DNA from: Falsiphaeobacter marinintestinus
GTDB lineage: Bacteria > Pseudomonadota > Alphaproteobacteria > Rhodobacterales > Rhodobacteraceae
NCBI RefSeq assembly: GCF_007923355.1
Contig: NZ_VOGO01000002.1
Location: 372,001-436,000 of the forward strand
DNA: 64,000 nucleotides
Direction: 5' to 3'
Part shown: one piece after another, positions 26,400 to 35,523 of the stretch
Numbering within the stretch: the stretch's first letter is position 1
Layout of the letters: each line of letters begins with the position of its first letter
Position numbers and translations under genes: made by a program
Notes under the pieces: generated by a model
Databases searched by the model: none
Seen by the model: the letters and a program-made list of their open reading frames with translations, nothing else
Told to the model about the DNA's origin: nothing

Positions 26400-27413
26400 C
26401 TATGTCCTCAGATCACGGATAAAGACGGTTCGGCGGTCTTCGGCGGAAATCGTAATCGCCTCAAGCACCTCGATGTTGTGTACCATCTGATCCAGCGTGA
26501 ACGGGTACTCAGACTCGCCCATCGCAGCCGCGGCAAACGCTTCCAGATTGGCGGAAACAGCGTCGGCCCAGTCATACACATCGTGCTGCAAAGGCTGCCC
26601 GGTCACCGAGGTCACATAGCGGACCTTGCCGCCCGGTGTATCGGGGTGGGTATCGTTCAGCACTTCGATCCATTTGTCGGTGCCAAACACATGCATCCGA
26701 ATGAAATGAGGCGTGTGCAGTACTGCGCTGAGTGTCGCGGTCATCCCGGCCTCGAACCCCAGTTGCACGGTCACCACATCACCGGTTTCCCAGCCCAAAG
26801 ACCGGCTGGCGGTCATCGCCTGTACCGTCTCAACCGGGCCAAAGAACGAAATCATCAGATCGGTCAGGTGGATGCCCATCGCGGTCATTCCCGCAGCGGG
26901 CGAGACGGCTTTAGACGTGCGCCAATCGCCCTTGGGCACACCAATCAGCTTGTCATGGCTGAACGCTGCCTCGGCATGCATCAGCGTTCCCAGCTCGCCC
27001 GCATCAATAGCCGCTTTCAGGGCCAGCATTCCGGGTTCGAACCGGCGTTCGTGACCAATCCCCAGCTGAACGCCCGCATCGCGACAGGCCTGAACCGACC
27101 GCCGCGCGCTGGCTGCCGTCAACCCAAGGGGTTTCTCGCAGAACACATGCTTGCCCGCCTGCGCGCAGTGAATAACCTGCTCTTCATGCAGCGGGTTTGG
27201 GGTGGCCAGGATCACCGCATCGACCTCGTCCAGCGCCGTGACCTCGGCCAGCGTGTCATACACGGCCAACCCCATCGCCCGGATCGCGTCATGATTGCCC
27301 TCAAATGGCTCGACGATTCCGGCAATCTTGATAAACGGATGCCCCTCTAACCGCCGCGCAAAATGCTGGCCCCACCATCCGAACCCGGCAACCGCCACGG
27401 TAAATGTCGTCAT
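26400..27413 (-). CDS. Gfo/Idh/MocA-family NAD(P)-dependent oxidoreductase
   Basis: Two-domain dehydrogenase: N-terminal Rossmann fold (VAVAGFGWWGQHFARR, about residues 5-20) and C-terminal alpha/beta domain. CEKPLGLTA near residue 94 holds the catalytic lysine motif EKP. 337 residues from the ATG at 27413, which overlaps the flavin reductase stop in an ATGA; the longer frame would lie inside that gene. Members act on sugars, inositols and related hydroxy compounds; the substrate here is unknown. Confidence 0.88.
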   Translation of the reverse strand: MTTFTVAVAGFGWWGQHFARRLEGHPFIKIAGIVEPFEGNHDAIRAMGLAVYDTLAEVTALDEVDAVILATPNPLHEEQVIHCAQAGKHVFCEKPLGLTAASARRSVQACRDAGVQLGIGHERRFEPGMLALKAAIDAGELGTLMHAEAAFSHDKLIGVPKGDWRTSKAVSPAAGMTAMGIHLTDLMISFFGPVETVQAMTASRSLGWETGDVVTVQLGFEAGMTATLSAVLHTPHFIRMHVFGTDKWIEVLNDTHPDTPGGKVRYVTSVTGQPLQHDVYDWADAVSANLEAFAAAAMGESEYPFTLDQMVHNIEVLEAITISAEDRRTVFIRDLRT

Positions 27414-27922
27414 AAAAGGTCTCCGGCCTGCAGGAATTTCCCGTTGTGAAACAGCAGCGGTGGCTTTTCCGCCTTGCGGAACCGGCGCACCTGCCCAAGG
27501 TAGATTTCGTGATCGCCACCGGGAATACGCTGAATGGTTTCGCATTCCAATACGGCCGAGGCGGCGTTCAGAACCGGTGTGTCGCCAAACCCTTCTTCCC
27601 AGTCGATGCCCGCGAATTTGTCATCCGATGGGCGGGCAAACTGCAACGCCAAATCCTTGGATTCATGGCATAAGATATTGACGCAAAACGCATGATGGCT
27701 GCGAAAGGCGCTTAAACTTGGCGCATTCAGCGACAGGCTCCACAGGATCAGCGGCGGATCAAGCGAAACAGAGGTGAATGAGTTTGCAGCCAGCCCAACC
27801 GGTGCTTTGTCATCGCCCAGCGTGGTGACGACCGTGACACCCGTGGCGAATTCCCCAAGGGTGGATCGAAGCGCGATCGGGTCCAGATCGCTGGTCGAAA
27901 GGTCTGTGATTTGTGCGTTCAT
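27410..27922 (-). CDS. Flavin reductase-like FMN-binding protein
   Basis: Small flavin-binding split-barrel protein that reduces FMN or FAD with NAD(P)H and supplies it to a separate monooxygenase. 170 residues from ATG 27922. LRSTLGEFATGVTVVTT, ANSFTSVSLDPPLILWSL and HEIYLGQVRRF are the family motifs. The divergent LLM-type oxygenase starts 217 bases away, which makes this its likely reductase partner. ATG 27952 is possible but gives an unusual N-terminus. Confidence 0.9.
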   Translation of the reverse strand: MNAQITDLSTSDLDPIALRSTLGEFATGVTVVTTLGDDKAPVGLAANSFTSVSLDPPLILWSLSLNAPSLSAFRSHHAFCVNILCHESKDLALQFARPSDDKFAGIDWEEGFGDTPVLNAASAVLECETIQRIPGGDHEIYLGQVRRFRKAEKPPLLFHNGKFLQAGDLL

Positions 27923-28139
27923 GATAGCGCCTTTTCCCAGTCTCTGCTTCAATTTAGGAATTGGTGCATCAGTATAACAACTTATTTGTTCTTATGCCTT
28001 CCTTCAGGTTTGCTGATACCGGAACCCCGGCGCGCATATCAGTAATTTTGATCGAGACCATTAGAAAGCATCATTGTCACTGAGCTGATCTGTCGGACTA
28101 ACCTGACTGAAACCGCTGGAATCAGATCAGGAGCGCCAC

Positions 28140-29237
28140 ATGAAGCTTTCCTTCTTCACCATGCCCATCCACCCGCTGGGCAAGCCCATATCACAAAGCA
28201 TCCGCGAAGATCGCGAAGCGTTCATTCTGGCGGACAAGCTGGGCTTTGTCGAAGGATACGCTGGTGAACACACGACTGATCACGCCGAATGCATCACCTC
28301 GACCGTCGCCTTTATGGCCAGCCTTGCCTACGAGACGAAAAACATCCGGCTTGGCACAGGCACGGTCAACCTGCCCAATTCGCACCCCGCACGGGTCGCC
28401 GCCGAAGTCGCGATGCTGGACCACATGCTGGAAGGGCGCTTGAACTTCGGCATCTCGCCCGGCGGGCTGATGTCAGATGCCGAGATCTTTGGCAATCTCG
28501 ACCGCGACCGCAACGCAATGTTCATCGAATGTATCAACATGGTGCTCGACATCTGGTCCGGTGAACCGCCCTATAATCTGAAGGGTGAGTTTTGGGAGGT
28601 CTCGACCGAGAACACCATGATGCCGGAAATCGGGCAGGGCGCCATCATCCGCCCCTATCAGGATCCGCATCCGCCAATCGTCGGCACCGTGGTCGCGCCG
28701 TTTTCCAAAGGCGTCACAGCCATGGCCGCCCGCGGGTGGGAGCCGATCTCGGCCAACTTCCTGCTGCCCAAATGGGCGGCCAGTCACTGGCCAAACTATG
28801 CCGAGGGCTGCGCCCAGGGCGGGCGCGAGGCGGATTTCAGCAATTGGAGCGTGGCAAAAAACATCTGCGTTGCCAAAGACATGGCCACCGCCAAACGTTA
28901 TGCCCGCGATCCGGGCAGCCCCTATGTCCTGTATTACAGCCAGATTTTGAAAAAGATGCGGGCAGGCGGGCGTCTGAACCTGTTCAAGGAAGACCAGAAC
29001 ATGGACGATGACGCCGTGACGCTTGATTACGTGCTTGATCGTCTGGTGATCCATGGCGATCCGGCAAGCGTCGCGGATCAGGTTCTTGCGTTTCAAGAGG
29101 TGACCGGACCATTTGGCAAACTGGTCTACGCGGGCCACGACTGGACCGATTATGATCTTGGCCGCCAGTCCATGATCCTGATGGCCGAAGACGTTTTGCC
29201 CAGAATCAACACCGCACTAGGAGCCTCTGAACAATGA
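28140..29237 (+). CDS. LLM-class flavin-dependent monooxygenase
   Basis: Bacterial-luciferase-like oxygenase using reduced FMN and O2 to oxidise an organic substrate. 365 residues in one TIM barrel. Seen: EGYAGEHTTDH (about 38-48), IRLGTGTVNLPNSHPARVAAEVAMLD (about 70-95), LNFGISPGG and IVGTVVAPFSKGVTAMAARGW. ATG with GGAG upstream. It is first in a rightward operon with an enol-lactonase-like hydrolase, an OsmC protein, a beta-keto acid cleavage enzyme and a transporter. Substrate unknown; terpene, alkanesulfonate and other C-C or C-S cleaving members share this architecture. Confidence 0.88.
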   Translation: MKLSFFTMPIHPLGKPISQSIREDREAFILADKLGFVEGYAGEHTTDHAECITSTVAFMASLAYETKNIRLGTGTVNLPNSHPARVAAEVAMLDHMLEGRLNFGISPGGLMSDAEIFGNLDRDRNAMFIECINMVLDIWSGEPPYNLKGEFWEVSTENTMMPEIGQGAIIRPYQDPHPPIVGTVVAPFSKGVTAMAARGWEPISANFLLPKWAASHWPNYAEGCAQGGREADFSNWSVAKNICVAKDMATAKRYARDPGSPYVLYYSQILKKMRAGGRLNLFKEDQNMDDDAVTLDYVLDRLVIHGDPASVADQVLAFQEVTGPFGKLVYAGHDWTDYDLGRQSMILMAEDVLPRINTALGASEQ

Positions 29238-30052
29238 CCGACACCCCAATCACCGGCGACATCACGGGCGTCGGCGGCACCCGGATCTCGTATCGGATTG
29301 ACGGGCCCGAAGGGGCGCCTTGGCTGATCCTGTCGAACTCGCTGGCGACCAACATGTCGATGTGGGACCCGCAGATGCCCGCCCTCAGCGCCAGCCGCAG
29401 GGTGGTGCGCTATGATCAGCGTGGCCACGGTGCCAGCGCCCCGGCCGCGCCGCCCTATACCGTCGATCAGCTTGCCGGTGATGTCATTGCCTTGATGGAT
29501 CACCTCGGCATTGAAAGCACTGATTTCATGGGGCTGTCGCTGGGCGGAATGACCGGGCTTGGCTTGGCCATTCATTATGGCCCCCGGATCAACAGGGTGG
29601 TCTGCGCCGATGCGCGGGCCGATGCCCCTGCGGCGTATCAGGGCATCTGGGACACCAACATCGCCAAGCTGCATGAAAGCGGCATTAGCGCGTTGTGCGA
29701 AACCACGCTGGGGCGCTGGTTCACGCAGGACTTCCTCGACAATCCCGAAAACGCAGACATGCTGGACGACATCCGCACCATGATCCGCGGAACCGCGCCG
29801 CAAGGCTACGAAGGTGTTGGCCGCTTCCTGCAAAGCCTCGATTTGCTGCCCGGTATCCCGTCGATCACCTGTCCGGTTCTCTATGTCGGCGGTGAAAACG
29901 ACATGGCCGCCCCGGTCGATGTCATGCAGAACATGGCCGACCAAACAGCCGATGGCCGCATGGTCGTCATCCCCGGCGCGGCGCATCTGTCGAACATGGA
30001 AAAACCCGATGTCTATCTGAACGCCGTGTCCGGCTTTCTCGGACTCGACTGA
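29234..30052 (+). CDS. Alpha/beta hydrolase, 3-oxoadipate enol-lactonase-like
   Basis: Alpha/beta hydrolase, 272 residues. NSLATNMSMWDPQ and VRYDQRGHGAS resemble PcaD; the nucleophile elbow is GLSLGG (Ser about 101), followed by an acid near GGENDM and histidine in GAAHLSNME. Classical PcaD opens 3-oxoadipate enol-lactone, but here no other protocatechuate genes are present, so a related lactone or ester is more likely. ATGA overlap with the monooxygenase gene strongly suggests it acts on that enzyme's product. Confidence 0.85.
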   Translation: MTDTPITGDITGVGGTRISYRIDGPEGAPWLILSNSLATNMSMWDPQMPALSASRRVVRYDQRGHGASAPAAPPYTVDQLAGDVIALMDHLGIESTDFMGLSLGGMTGLGLAIHYGPRINRVVCADARADAPAAYQGIWDTNIAKLHESGISALCETTLGRWFTQDFLDNPENADMLDDIRTMIRGTAPQGYEGVGRFLQSLDLLPGIPSITCPVLYVGGENDMAAPVDVMQNMADQTADGRMVVIPGAAHLSNMEKPDVYLNAVSGFLGLD

Positions 30053-30067
30053 ACATCAACAACCGCA

Positions 30068-30082
30068 GGCGGGACACCCGCC
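30068..30082 (+). repeat. Small intercistronic hairpin
   Basis: GGCGGG and CCCGCC form a six-pair stem with a three-base loop between the hydrolase and the OsmC gene. No T-run follows; it may modulate downstream expression. Confidence 0.4.
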
Positions 30083-30106
30083 ACAGGCAATTCACTTGGA
30101 GGACCC

Positions 30107-30586
30107 ATGGGCGTCGTCAAAGAAAAACCGATCTGGAAATTCAGCGTCACCGGCGGGCAGGATACATCGACCAAGTCCCACGCCACGGCACGCGGCAAGA
30201 CGTACACGGTCGACGAACCGATCCAGCGCGGCGGAACGGATGAAGGTCCGATGCCGGTCGAATACGTTTTCATGGGGCTTCTGGGCTGTACCCATGTGAT
30301 TTCGAACAAACTGGCTAAGGCCAACGGCATCACGATCACCGATATGGATATCGATATCGCCGTGACCATGGACAGCCACGGCACCCGCCTGATCAACCCC
30401 ATCGACGTGCCCTTTCCCGAAGTGACGCTTGAGATCCGCGTTACCTATGACGGCCCGCGCGACGGGGCGATGGAGATGGCTCACAAATTGCGCCATCACT
30501 GCGCCGTGTCCAAAATGCTGCAGGAATCCGGGACCCGCGTGGTTGAAAACTGGGACCTGAACGGCGAACAACTGACCATATCGTAA
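30107..30586 (+). CDS. OsmC-family protein
   Basis: OsmC/Ohr-like fold, 159 residues. The first reactive-cysteine region is seen as FMGLLGCTHVIS (about 56-67) and the second near LRHHCAVSKML (about 125-135); both cysteines needed for thiol-dependent peroxidase chemistry are present. GGAGG lies before the ATG. Such proteins detoxify organic hydroperoxides; in a monooxygenase operon, removal of peroxidic by-products is a plausible role. Some OsmC relatives have other, unknown roles. Confidence 0.85.
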   Translation: MGVVKEKPIWKFSVTGGQDTSTKSHATARGKTYTVDEPIQRGGTDEGPMPVEYVFMGLLGCTHVISNKLAKANGITITDMDIDIAVTMDSHGTRLINPIDVPFPEVTLEIRVTYDGPRDGAMEMAHKLRHHCAVSKMLQESGTRVVENWDLNGEQLTIS

Positions 30587-30611
30587 TCGTCGAATCCGGA
30601 GTTCGCCCCAT

Positions 30612-31400
30612 ATGTCGACCCTGCCGCAGATCATGATCGCCCCAAACGGCGCACGCCGTGGAAAGCAGGATCATCCGGCCCTGCCTGTGACGATCGCCGA
30701 AACGGTCGACACCGTTGTCAGCTGTCATCAGGCCGGGGCCGGGGGCGCGCATCTGCACGTGCGCGACAAGCACGGCGCTCATAGCCTCGACGCCGGGCTG
30801 TACCGCGAACTGCTGGATGAACTGTCCCTCGTCGCGCCCGACCTGATCGCGCAGATCACCACCGAGGCCGTCGGCATGTACACCTCACAGCAACAACAGG
30901 CGCTGCTGCGCGACCTGCGCCCCGATTTCGCCTCGGTCGCTTTGCGCGAGATTACCGATGGCGAAACCGAAACCAATGTGCGCGCCTTTTTCCACTGGGC
31001 CGCCGAAGCTGGCATCGGCATCCAGCATATCCTGTATACTCCTGACGAGGTCGCTGTTCTTGCAGATCTGGTGAACCGGGACATCATCCCGGCCACCACT
31101 CTCGAAGCGATGCTGGTGCTGGGCCGCTATACCAAGGGCCAGAAAAGTGGCCCCGAAGATCTGGACCCGTATCTGACCAAGATGACCCAAACCGGCCTCA
31201 CCGCCAATTGGGCGGTCTGCGCTTTTGGCCAGCGTGAAACCGACTGCCTTGTCAAAGCCGTCGCCCTTGGAGGCAAAGCCCGGATCGGGTTTGAAAACAA
31301 CCTGCACAATGCCGACGGAACCCTGGCGCGCGACAACGCGCAACGGGTCAGCGAACTGGTCGCGGCGATCCGCGCAAATGAAGTTGCCGTTTCGGCCTGA
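30612..31400 (+). CDS. Beta-keto acid cleavage enzyme (BKACE, DUF849)
   Basis: Zinc-dependent TIM-barrel enzyme that cleaves a beta-keto acid with acetyl-CoA, giving acetoacetate and an acyl-CoA; Kce of lysine fermentation is the prototype. 262 residues, slightly short. The zinc motif HLHVRD has His47 and His49; ARIGFENNLH near 220 carries the conserved Glu. It follows OsmC after 25 bases. It implies that the pathway yields a beta-keto acid. Which of the many BKACE substrates is used cannot be told from sequence alone. Confidence 0.88.
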   Translation: MSTLPQIMIAPNGARRGKQDHPALPVTIAETVDTVVSCHQAGAGGAHLHVRDKHGAHSLDAGLYRELLDELSLVAPDLIAQITTEAVGMYTSQQQQALLRDLRPDFASVALREITDGETETNVRAFFHWAAEAGIGIQHILYTPDEVAVLADLVNRDIIPATTLEAMLVLGRYTKGQKSGPEDLDPYLTKMTQTGLTANWAVCAFGQRETDCLVKAVALGGKARIGFENNLHNADGTLARDNAQRVSELVAAIRANEVAVSA

Positions 31401-31441
31401 GCGATTGGCCCGATAACCGCACAGGGAAACGGGACAAGCGC

Positions 31442-32329
31442 GTGCTTCTGACAACTCTCAACACCATCGGGCCGATCTGCATCATGACGCTGATCGGCTA
31501 TGTCATGGGGCGGCGCGTCGAAGGGCTGCATATCGAAACGCTGGGCACCATCGTCATCATGGTCGCCACCCCGGCGCTGATCTTTTCAACGCTGACCTCG
31601 CTTCACGTGACTCCGCAAATGCTATCGCTCATGGCCGGGTCCGCTGTGGTCTGCGTCTGCATCGCAACCGTGCTCAGCCTGGGCCTGCTGTTTTTGTCCG
31701 GCATGTCGATCCGCACGTTTCTGCCCAGCCTTGTCCTGCCGAATTCCGGCAACATGGGCCTGCCGCTTGTGCTGTTGGCCTTTGGTCCAAGCGGTTTGAA
31801 ACTGGGGATCTCCTATTTCTTCGTCATCGCCCTGATCCAGCACACGATCGGATATGCCATCGCCTCGGGCAGCTTTCGGGTCGGGTTTCTGCTGCGCCAG
31901 CCGCTGATCTATGCCGTTGCTGCGGTTCTGATCGTTGTCGCGACCGGGGTCGAAGTGCCGACCACGCTGGCCTCAACCACCGAAATCCTGGGCGGCATGA
32001 TGATCCCGGCGATGCTGATCATGCTGGGCAATTCGCTGGCCACGCTGCGCATTGCCGACTTGAAACCAGCGGTGATCACGGCGGTTGGGCGGCTTATCAT
32101 CGGTGTGATTTCGGCGCTGGCCGTCATCAAGCTGTTCGATCTGACGGGCGAGTTTGCCGGAACCGTCTTCCTGATGGCGACCATGCCATCTGCCATCGTG
32201 ACATATGTCTATGCGCAACGGTTTCGCCCCGATGCCGGCCCGATTGCCGGTGCCGTTGTGGTGTCGACCCTGCTGACATTCGCCTGCCTTCCGGTGTTGC
32301 TTTGGTTCGCGCTAAGCTTGACGCAATGA
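31442..32329 (+). CDS. AEC (auxin efflux carrier) family transporter
   Basis: Ten-helix secondary transporter of the auxin efflux carrier family, 295 residues. Helices are continuous through the sequence, with LPNSGNMGLPLVLLAFG (about 99-115) as the family hallmark and MIPAMLIMLGNSLA in the second half. GTG start. Bacterial AEC proteins include malonate, malate and other carboxylate carriers. It may move a carboxylate made or used by the adjacent enzymes. Confidence 0.85.
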   Translation: MLLTTLNTIGPICIMTLIGYVMGRRVEGLHIETLGTIVIMVATPALIFSTLTSLHVTPQMLSLMAGSAVVCVCIATVLSLGLLFLSGMSIRTFLPSLVLPNSGNMGLPLVLLAFGPSGLKLGISYFFVIALIQHTIGYAIASGSFRVGFLLRQPLIYAVAAVLIVVATGVEVPTTLASTTEILGGMMIPAMLIMLGNSLATLRIADLKPAVITAVGRLIIGVISALAVIKLFDLTGEFAGTVFLMATMPSAIVTYVYAQRFRPDAGPIAGAVVVSTLLTFACLPVLLWFALSLTQ

Positions 32330-32396
32330 TCCCGGTGCGGGACACAAGTACACCTGCCCAACTGTCGGGCGACGCGGGAAAGGGCGCAGAGCACGC

Positions 32397-33326
32397 ATGA
32401 AAAACCTGAAACTTCAACATCTTCGGTTCTTCGTTGCGGTCTATGAACAGAAATCCGTCACCGCTGCCGCCTCCAAAGTGCATGCGACGCAATCCGGGGT
32501 CAGCATGCAGATCCGGGATCTGGAGGAAATCCTTGGCGTCAAGCTGTTCGAGCGCACCTCGAAAGGTGTTGTCCCGACCAAAGCAGGCGAGCGGATATAC
32601 TGGCGCGCAGCCCGCGTTTTGCTTGAAATTGGTGAACTCGAACTTGATGTCAACGATCAGGCCGACAAACTTGTCGGGACAGTCCGCGCCGGCATCATGC
32701 CAACCTTCGCGCGCTCGATCCTGGCGCCTGTGCTGATCCGGTTTTCCCGTCAGAACCCGTTGGTCGATGTCAAAATCACCGAAGGCTACAGCGCTGTTCT
32801 GACTCAGATGGTCGCCAATGACGAACTTGACCTTGCCGTGGTGCCGGGCGGCGAACAGCCCACCGGATTGCGGTCAACCTTTCTGGACACTGACGTTGAA
32901 ATCCTTGTGTCGCGTCCCGGGCAGGGGGGTGACAAGCCGCGTCTTGAAACCCTCGCCACGGCCCCCTCGATGAACCTTGTTCTGCCGGGCCCGGAAAATG
33001 CGCGGCGGGCAAAGATCGACCAATATCTCGAAAACTTCTGCCAGTCGGCCCACACGGTGATGGAACTGGACAGCATGATCACCACGCTCGACATGATCGA
33101 GCGGGGCGATTGGAACTCGGTCTTACCGGGGTGCCTGTGCCTGCCAAATCTGGGGGATCCGAATTATGATCTGATCCCCGTGACAGAACCTGATCTGCGT
33201 GTCGACTATCTGTTGATCGAACCGGCAGCGCGCGCATCGTCCAAGCCGGTCCAGATGTTTGAACAGGAACTCAGCCAGGAAATCCGCCAGGGCTGTCAGG
33301 CGTGTCGGGATCATTTCGGGTTGTGA
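32397..33326 (+). CDS. LysR-family transcriptional regulator
   Basis: N-terminal winged helix (LRFFVAVYEQKSVTAAASKV and QSGVSMQIRDLEEILGVKLF, residues about 8-52) and a C-terminal periplasmic-binding-like inducer domain (about 92-300). 309 residues, normal length. Last gene of the rightward run; likely regulator of the monooxygenase cluster. LysR proteins usually act on a divergent promoter, and here the gene is co-directional, so the target may be at 27.9-28.1 kb. Confidence 0.9.
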   Translation: MKNLKLQHLRFFVAVYEQKSVTAAASKVHATQSGVSMQIRDLEEILGVKLFERTSKGVVPTKAGERIYWRAARVLLEIGELELDVNDQADKLVGTVRAGIMPTFARSILAPVLIRFSRQNPLVDVKITEGYSAVLTQMVANDELDLAVVPGGEQPTGLRSTFLDTDVEILVSRPGQGGDKPRLETLATAPSMNLVLPGPENARRAKIDQYLENFCQSAHTVMELDSMITTLDMIERGDWNSVLPGCLCLPNLGDPNYDLIPVTEPDLRVDYLLIEPAARASSKPVQMFEQELSQEIRQGCQACRDHFGL

Positions 33327-33683
33327 CGGTGTCGGGCTCATCCATCGCCCGACCCAGTTAACCGGTCAGTCCTGCACATGGCCGCGATTCGTCTCGACCT
33401 GCAGATCACGCTGAGACGCTCCAAAAACGAAAACACCTTTGCGCCAATCCTCCGACGAACGGGGGATGAGTGACTTGCGTGTTGGGTGAGTGATATTGGT
33501 TAACCAATATGGCACACCAATGCTGACTATTTTGCTGTAAAAGTCGGTTTTTCTTCAAATAAAATTGCCATACCAGCAAAGTTAATGTTCAATGGCTGGT
33601 AATATGAAGTCACGTTGAAATAGGTTCACCAATGCGAAAATGATCGCGGGTGCCGCCGGTTTCAATCTCTTGGGGGATCAAAG
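33327..33683 (+). promoter_or_regulatory. 357-base promoter region with 18-bp palindrome before the TTT run
   Basis: No gene seen. ATATTGGTTAACCAATAT (33493-33510) is a perfect 18-base palindrome built on the FadR-type core TGGTNNACCA. A related site AGGTTCACCA lies at 33622-33631. GTCGGGC (33331-33337) and GCCCGAC (33347-33353) form a hairpin just after the lysR stop, a possible terminator without T-run. TACCAGC and GCTGGTA (33571-33577, 33595-33601) form a further inverted pair. Confidence 0.65.
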
Positions 33684-34298
33684 GTGCCGCATGTAAATCC
33701 ACTGACACGCTCGGAAGGTGTCGAAGTTGCCGACGACATTGCGTGGCTGGCCTCGGCCACGGGGTTCACAGCGAACTCGATGCTGACCCTGTCGCACCGA
33801 CCCGAGATTGCCCGCGCCGTTCTGGCCCTGATCCGGGCCGTTGTTCGCAACCCCGACGGCACGGTTGATCCGGCTCTGCGGTGGATGGTGGCGCATGTCT
33901 CCAGCCTGTCGAATGGCTGTACCTATTGCTCGGCCCACACGTTCAAGAACGGTGCGGACAACGGTGTGCCGCAGGAAAAGCTTGACGCGATCTGGGAGTT
34001 CGAAACCTCGCCCGTGTTCAGTGAACCAGAGCGTGCCGCCTTGCGCGTGGCGCTGACTGGCGGGCAATGCCCGTCGTATGCCGCACCCGAAGACGTCGCG
34101 GCGCTGCGTCAGCATTTCAGCGACGAACAGATCGTCGAAATCGGGGCCGTCATCGCGCTGTTCGGATTCAACAACCGCTGGAACGCGTTGATGGAAACCG
34201 ATGTCGAACCCGAAGTGACCGCCTTTCTGGAGGAAAGGCACTATCGCGGATCTGGCACAGATCGCCAGTTCGCAAGCCGCCAAACGGACGGCGACTAA
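33684..34298 (+). CDS. AhpD/carboxymuconolactone decarboxylase-like protein
   Basis: All-helical AhpD-like protein, 204 residues. The redox motif is GCTYCSAH, with Cys79, Cys82 and His85, as in AhpD and peroxidase-related members. GTG start with TGGGGGATC upstream. It lies 46 bases before a TTT receptor gene. A role in peroxide or aldehyde defence, or as an accessory of the pathway, is possible; carboxymuconolactone decarboxylation is not supported by context. Confidence 0.82.
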   Translation: MPHVNPLTRSEGVEVADDIAWLASATGFTANSMLTLSHRPEIARAVLALIRAVVRNPDGTVDPALRWMVAHVSSLSNGCTYCSAHTFKNGADNGVPQEKLDAIWEFETSPVFSEPERAALRVALTGGQCPSYAAPEDVAALRQHFSDEQIVEIGAVIALFGFNNRWNALMETDVEPEVTAFLEERHYRGSGTDRQFASRQTDGD

Positions 34299-34344
34299 GC
34301 AGGGGACGGGCCAAACCGTCGCCGCATTCTGGGAGGAGAAACAA

Positions 34345-35451
34345 ATGACCACCGAGTCCAAACTGAACCGCAGGGGTTTCCTTGCTGGGTCCGCCGCAGG
34401 GCTGGCCGCCATGCAGATCACGATGCCCGGCAGCGCGCTCGCGCAAACCTATCCGTCGCGCCCGATTAATCTGGTCGTCATGTATTCCGCTGGCGGCGGC
34501 ACTGACACCATCATGCGCAAACTGGCCGAAGAAATGGCCGCTGCGCAGGGCTGGAAGATCAACGTGCTGAACAAACCCGGCGCGGTCGGCGGCGTCGCCA
34601 CGCAATATGTCGGATCGCAACGCCCCGACGGCTACACCATCCTTGGTGGCGCGAATTACAACCGGTTCGTGCGGGTTCTGGGCCACGCCGAGTTCACCCC
34701 ATGGGAAGACTGGGTGCCGATGAAGGCTGGCAACGCGCTGGCCAGCTGGTCGGTGCGCAAGGATTCACCGTACCAGACCATGCAGGACATGATCGACGAC
34801 GCCAAAGCCAACCCCGGCAAAGTCTCGATCTCGACCTCGGGCACCGGGGGTGTGTGGCACGAACTGGCATTGATCGTCGCCAACATCGCCGGGATCGAGC
34901 TCAAATACGTTCCCTACAAAGGCGGCAAACCCGCGACCCTTGCCGGTCTGCAAGGCGAAACCGATATCGCCGGGGGTGGTGTGCATGAACACGTCGATCT
35001 GGTCCGCGCGGGCGAATTGCGCAATCTCTGCCAGACCAGCCTGAACGACATCACGCTTGAAAATGGCACCGTCATGCCATCTATCGCGACGATCCTGCCC
35101 GAAAGCCGCAAGATCCTGCCGGTTGGCGCGACCTATAACTTCCTTGTCCCGCGCGACATCCCGGCCGACGTGCTGCAACAGATCGCAGACGGCTTCCGTG
35201 CCGCCGCCAGCTCGGACGGGTTCCAGGAGATGCTGGGCAAGAAGTATTTCGAATCCGACATCAAAATCGGTGAGGAAGCAGACCGCGAAGGCGCACTGAT
35301 GGAGGCGATCACCGTCGACATCTTCAACAAGTTCCAGGACCAGATCGGCGCCAAGGTCAAAACCGCCGAAGAACTGGGCCTGCCCAAGCCAGAAGACTTC
35401 GAAAGCTGGTGGCCGCCGCAAGGCTACACGCCGCCGCCGATCAAAGGCTGA
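34345..35451 (+). CDS. tctC: TTT-family periplasmic receptor TctC (Bug-type), first system
   Basis: Substrate receptor of a tripartite tricarboxylate transporter. 368 residues; the long N-terminus has NRRGFLAGSAAGLAA, a twin-arginine-like signal (RRGF) ending near GSALAQ (residue about 33). The mature domain begins YPSRPINLVVMYSAGGGTDTIMRKLA, the family pattern, and ISTSGTGGVWHE is the second ligand loop. A Tat signal in a TctC is seen in some members and suggests folding or cofactor binding before export. Confidence 0.9.
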   Translation: MTTESKLNRRGFLAGSAAGLAAMQITMPGSALAQTYPSRPINLVVMYSAGGGTDTIMRKLAEEMAAAQGWKINVLNKPGAVGGVATQYVGSQRPDGYTILGGANYNRFVRVLGHAEFTPWEDWVPMKAGNALASWSVRKDSPYQTMQDMIDDAKANPGKVSISTSGTGGVWHELALIVANIAGIELKYVPYKGGKPATLAGLQGETDIAGGGVHEHVDLVRAGELRNLCQTSLNDITLENGTVMPSIATILPESRKILPVGATYNFLVPRDIPADVLQQIADGFRAAASSDGFQEMLGKKYFESDIKIGEEADREGALMEAITVDIFNKFQDQIGAKVKTAEELGLPKPEDFESWWPPQGYTPPPIKG

Positions 35452-35464
35452 CGACTTTCTCCCT

Positions 35465-35490
35465 GGGCGTGCTGTTTCGGCGGCGCGCCC
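35465..35490 (+). promoter_or_regulatory. Intercistronic hairpin between tctC and tctB
   Basis: GGGCGTGC (35465-35472) pairs with GCGCGCCC (35483-35490), eight pairs with one wobble, just after tctC. It resembles the receptor-permease hairpins in the TRAP operons. Confidence 0.55.
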
Positions 35491-35523
35491 GCCCAACCCC
35501 CTGAATAACAGGAGAATTTGACC

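Noticed and set aside
33684-34298. A beta-ketoadipate pathway suggested by a carboxymuconolactone decarboxylase-like gene here and an enol-lactonase-like gene at 29.2 kb
   Set aside because: No ring-cleavage dioxygenase, cycloisomerase or CoA-transferase is present, and the protein has the CxxC redox motif of AhpD-type members.
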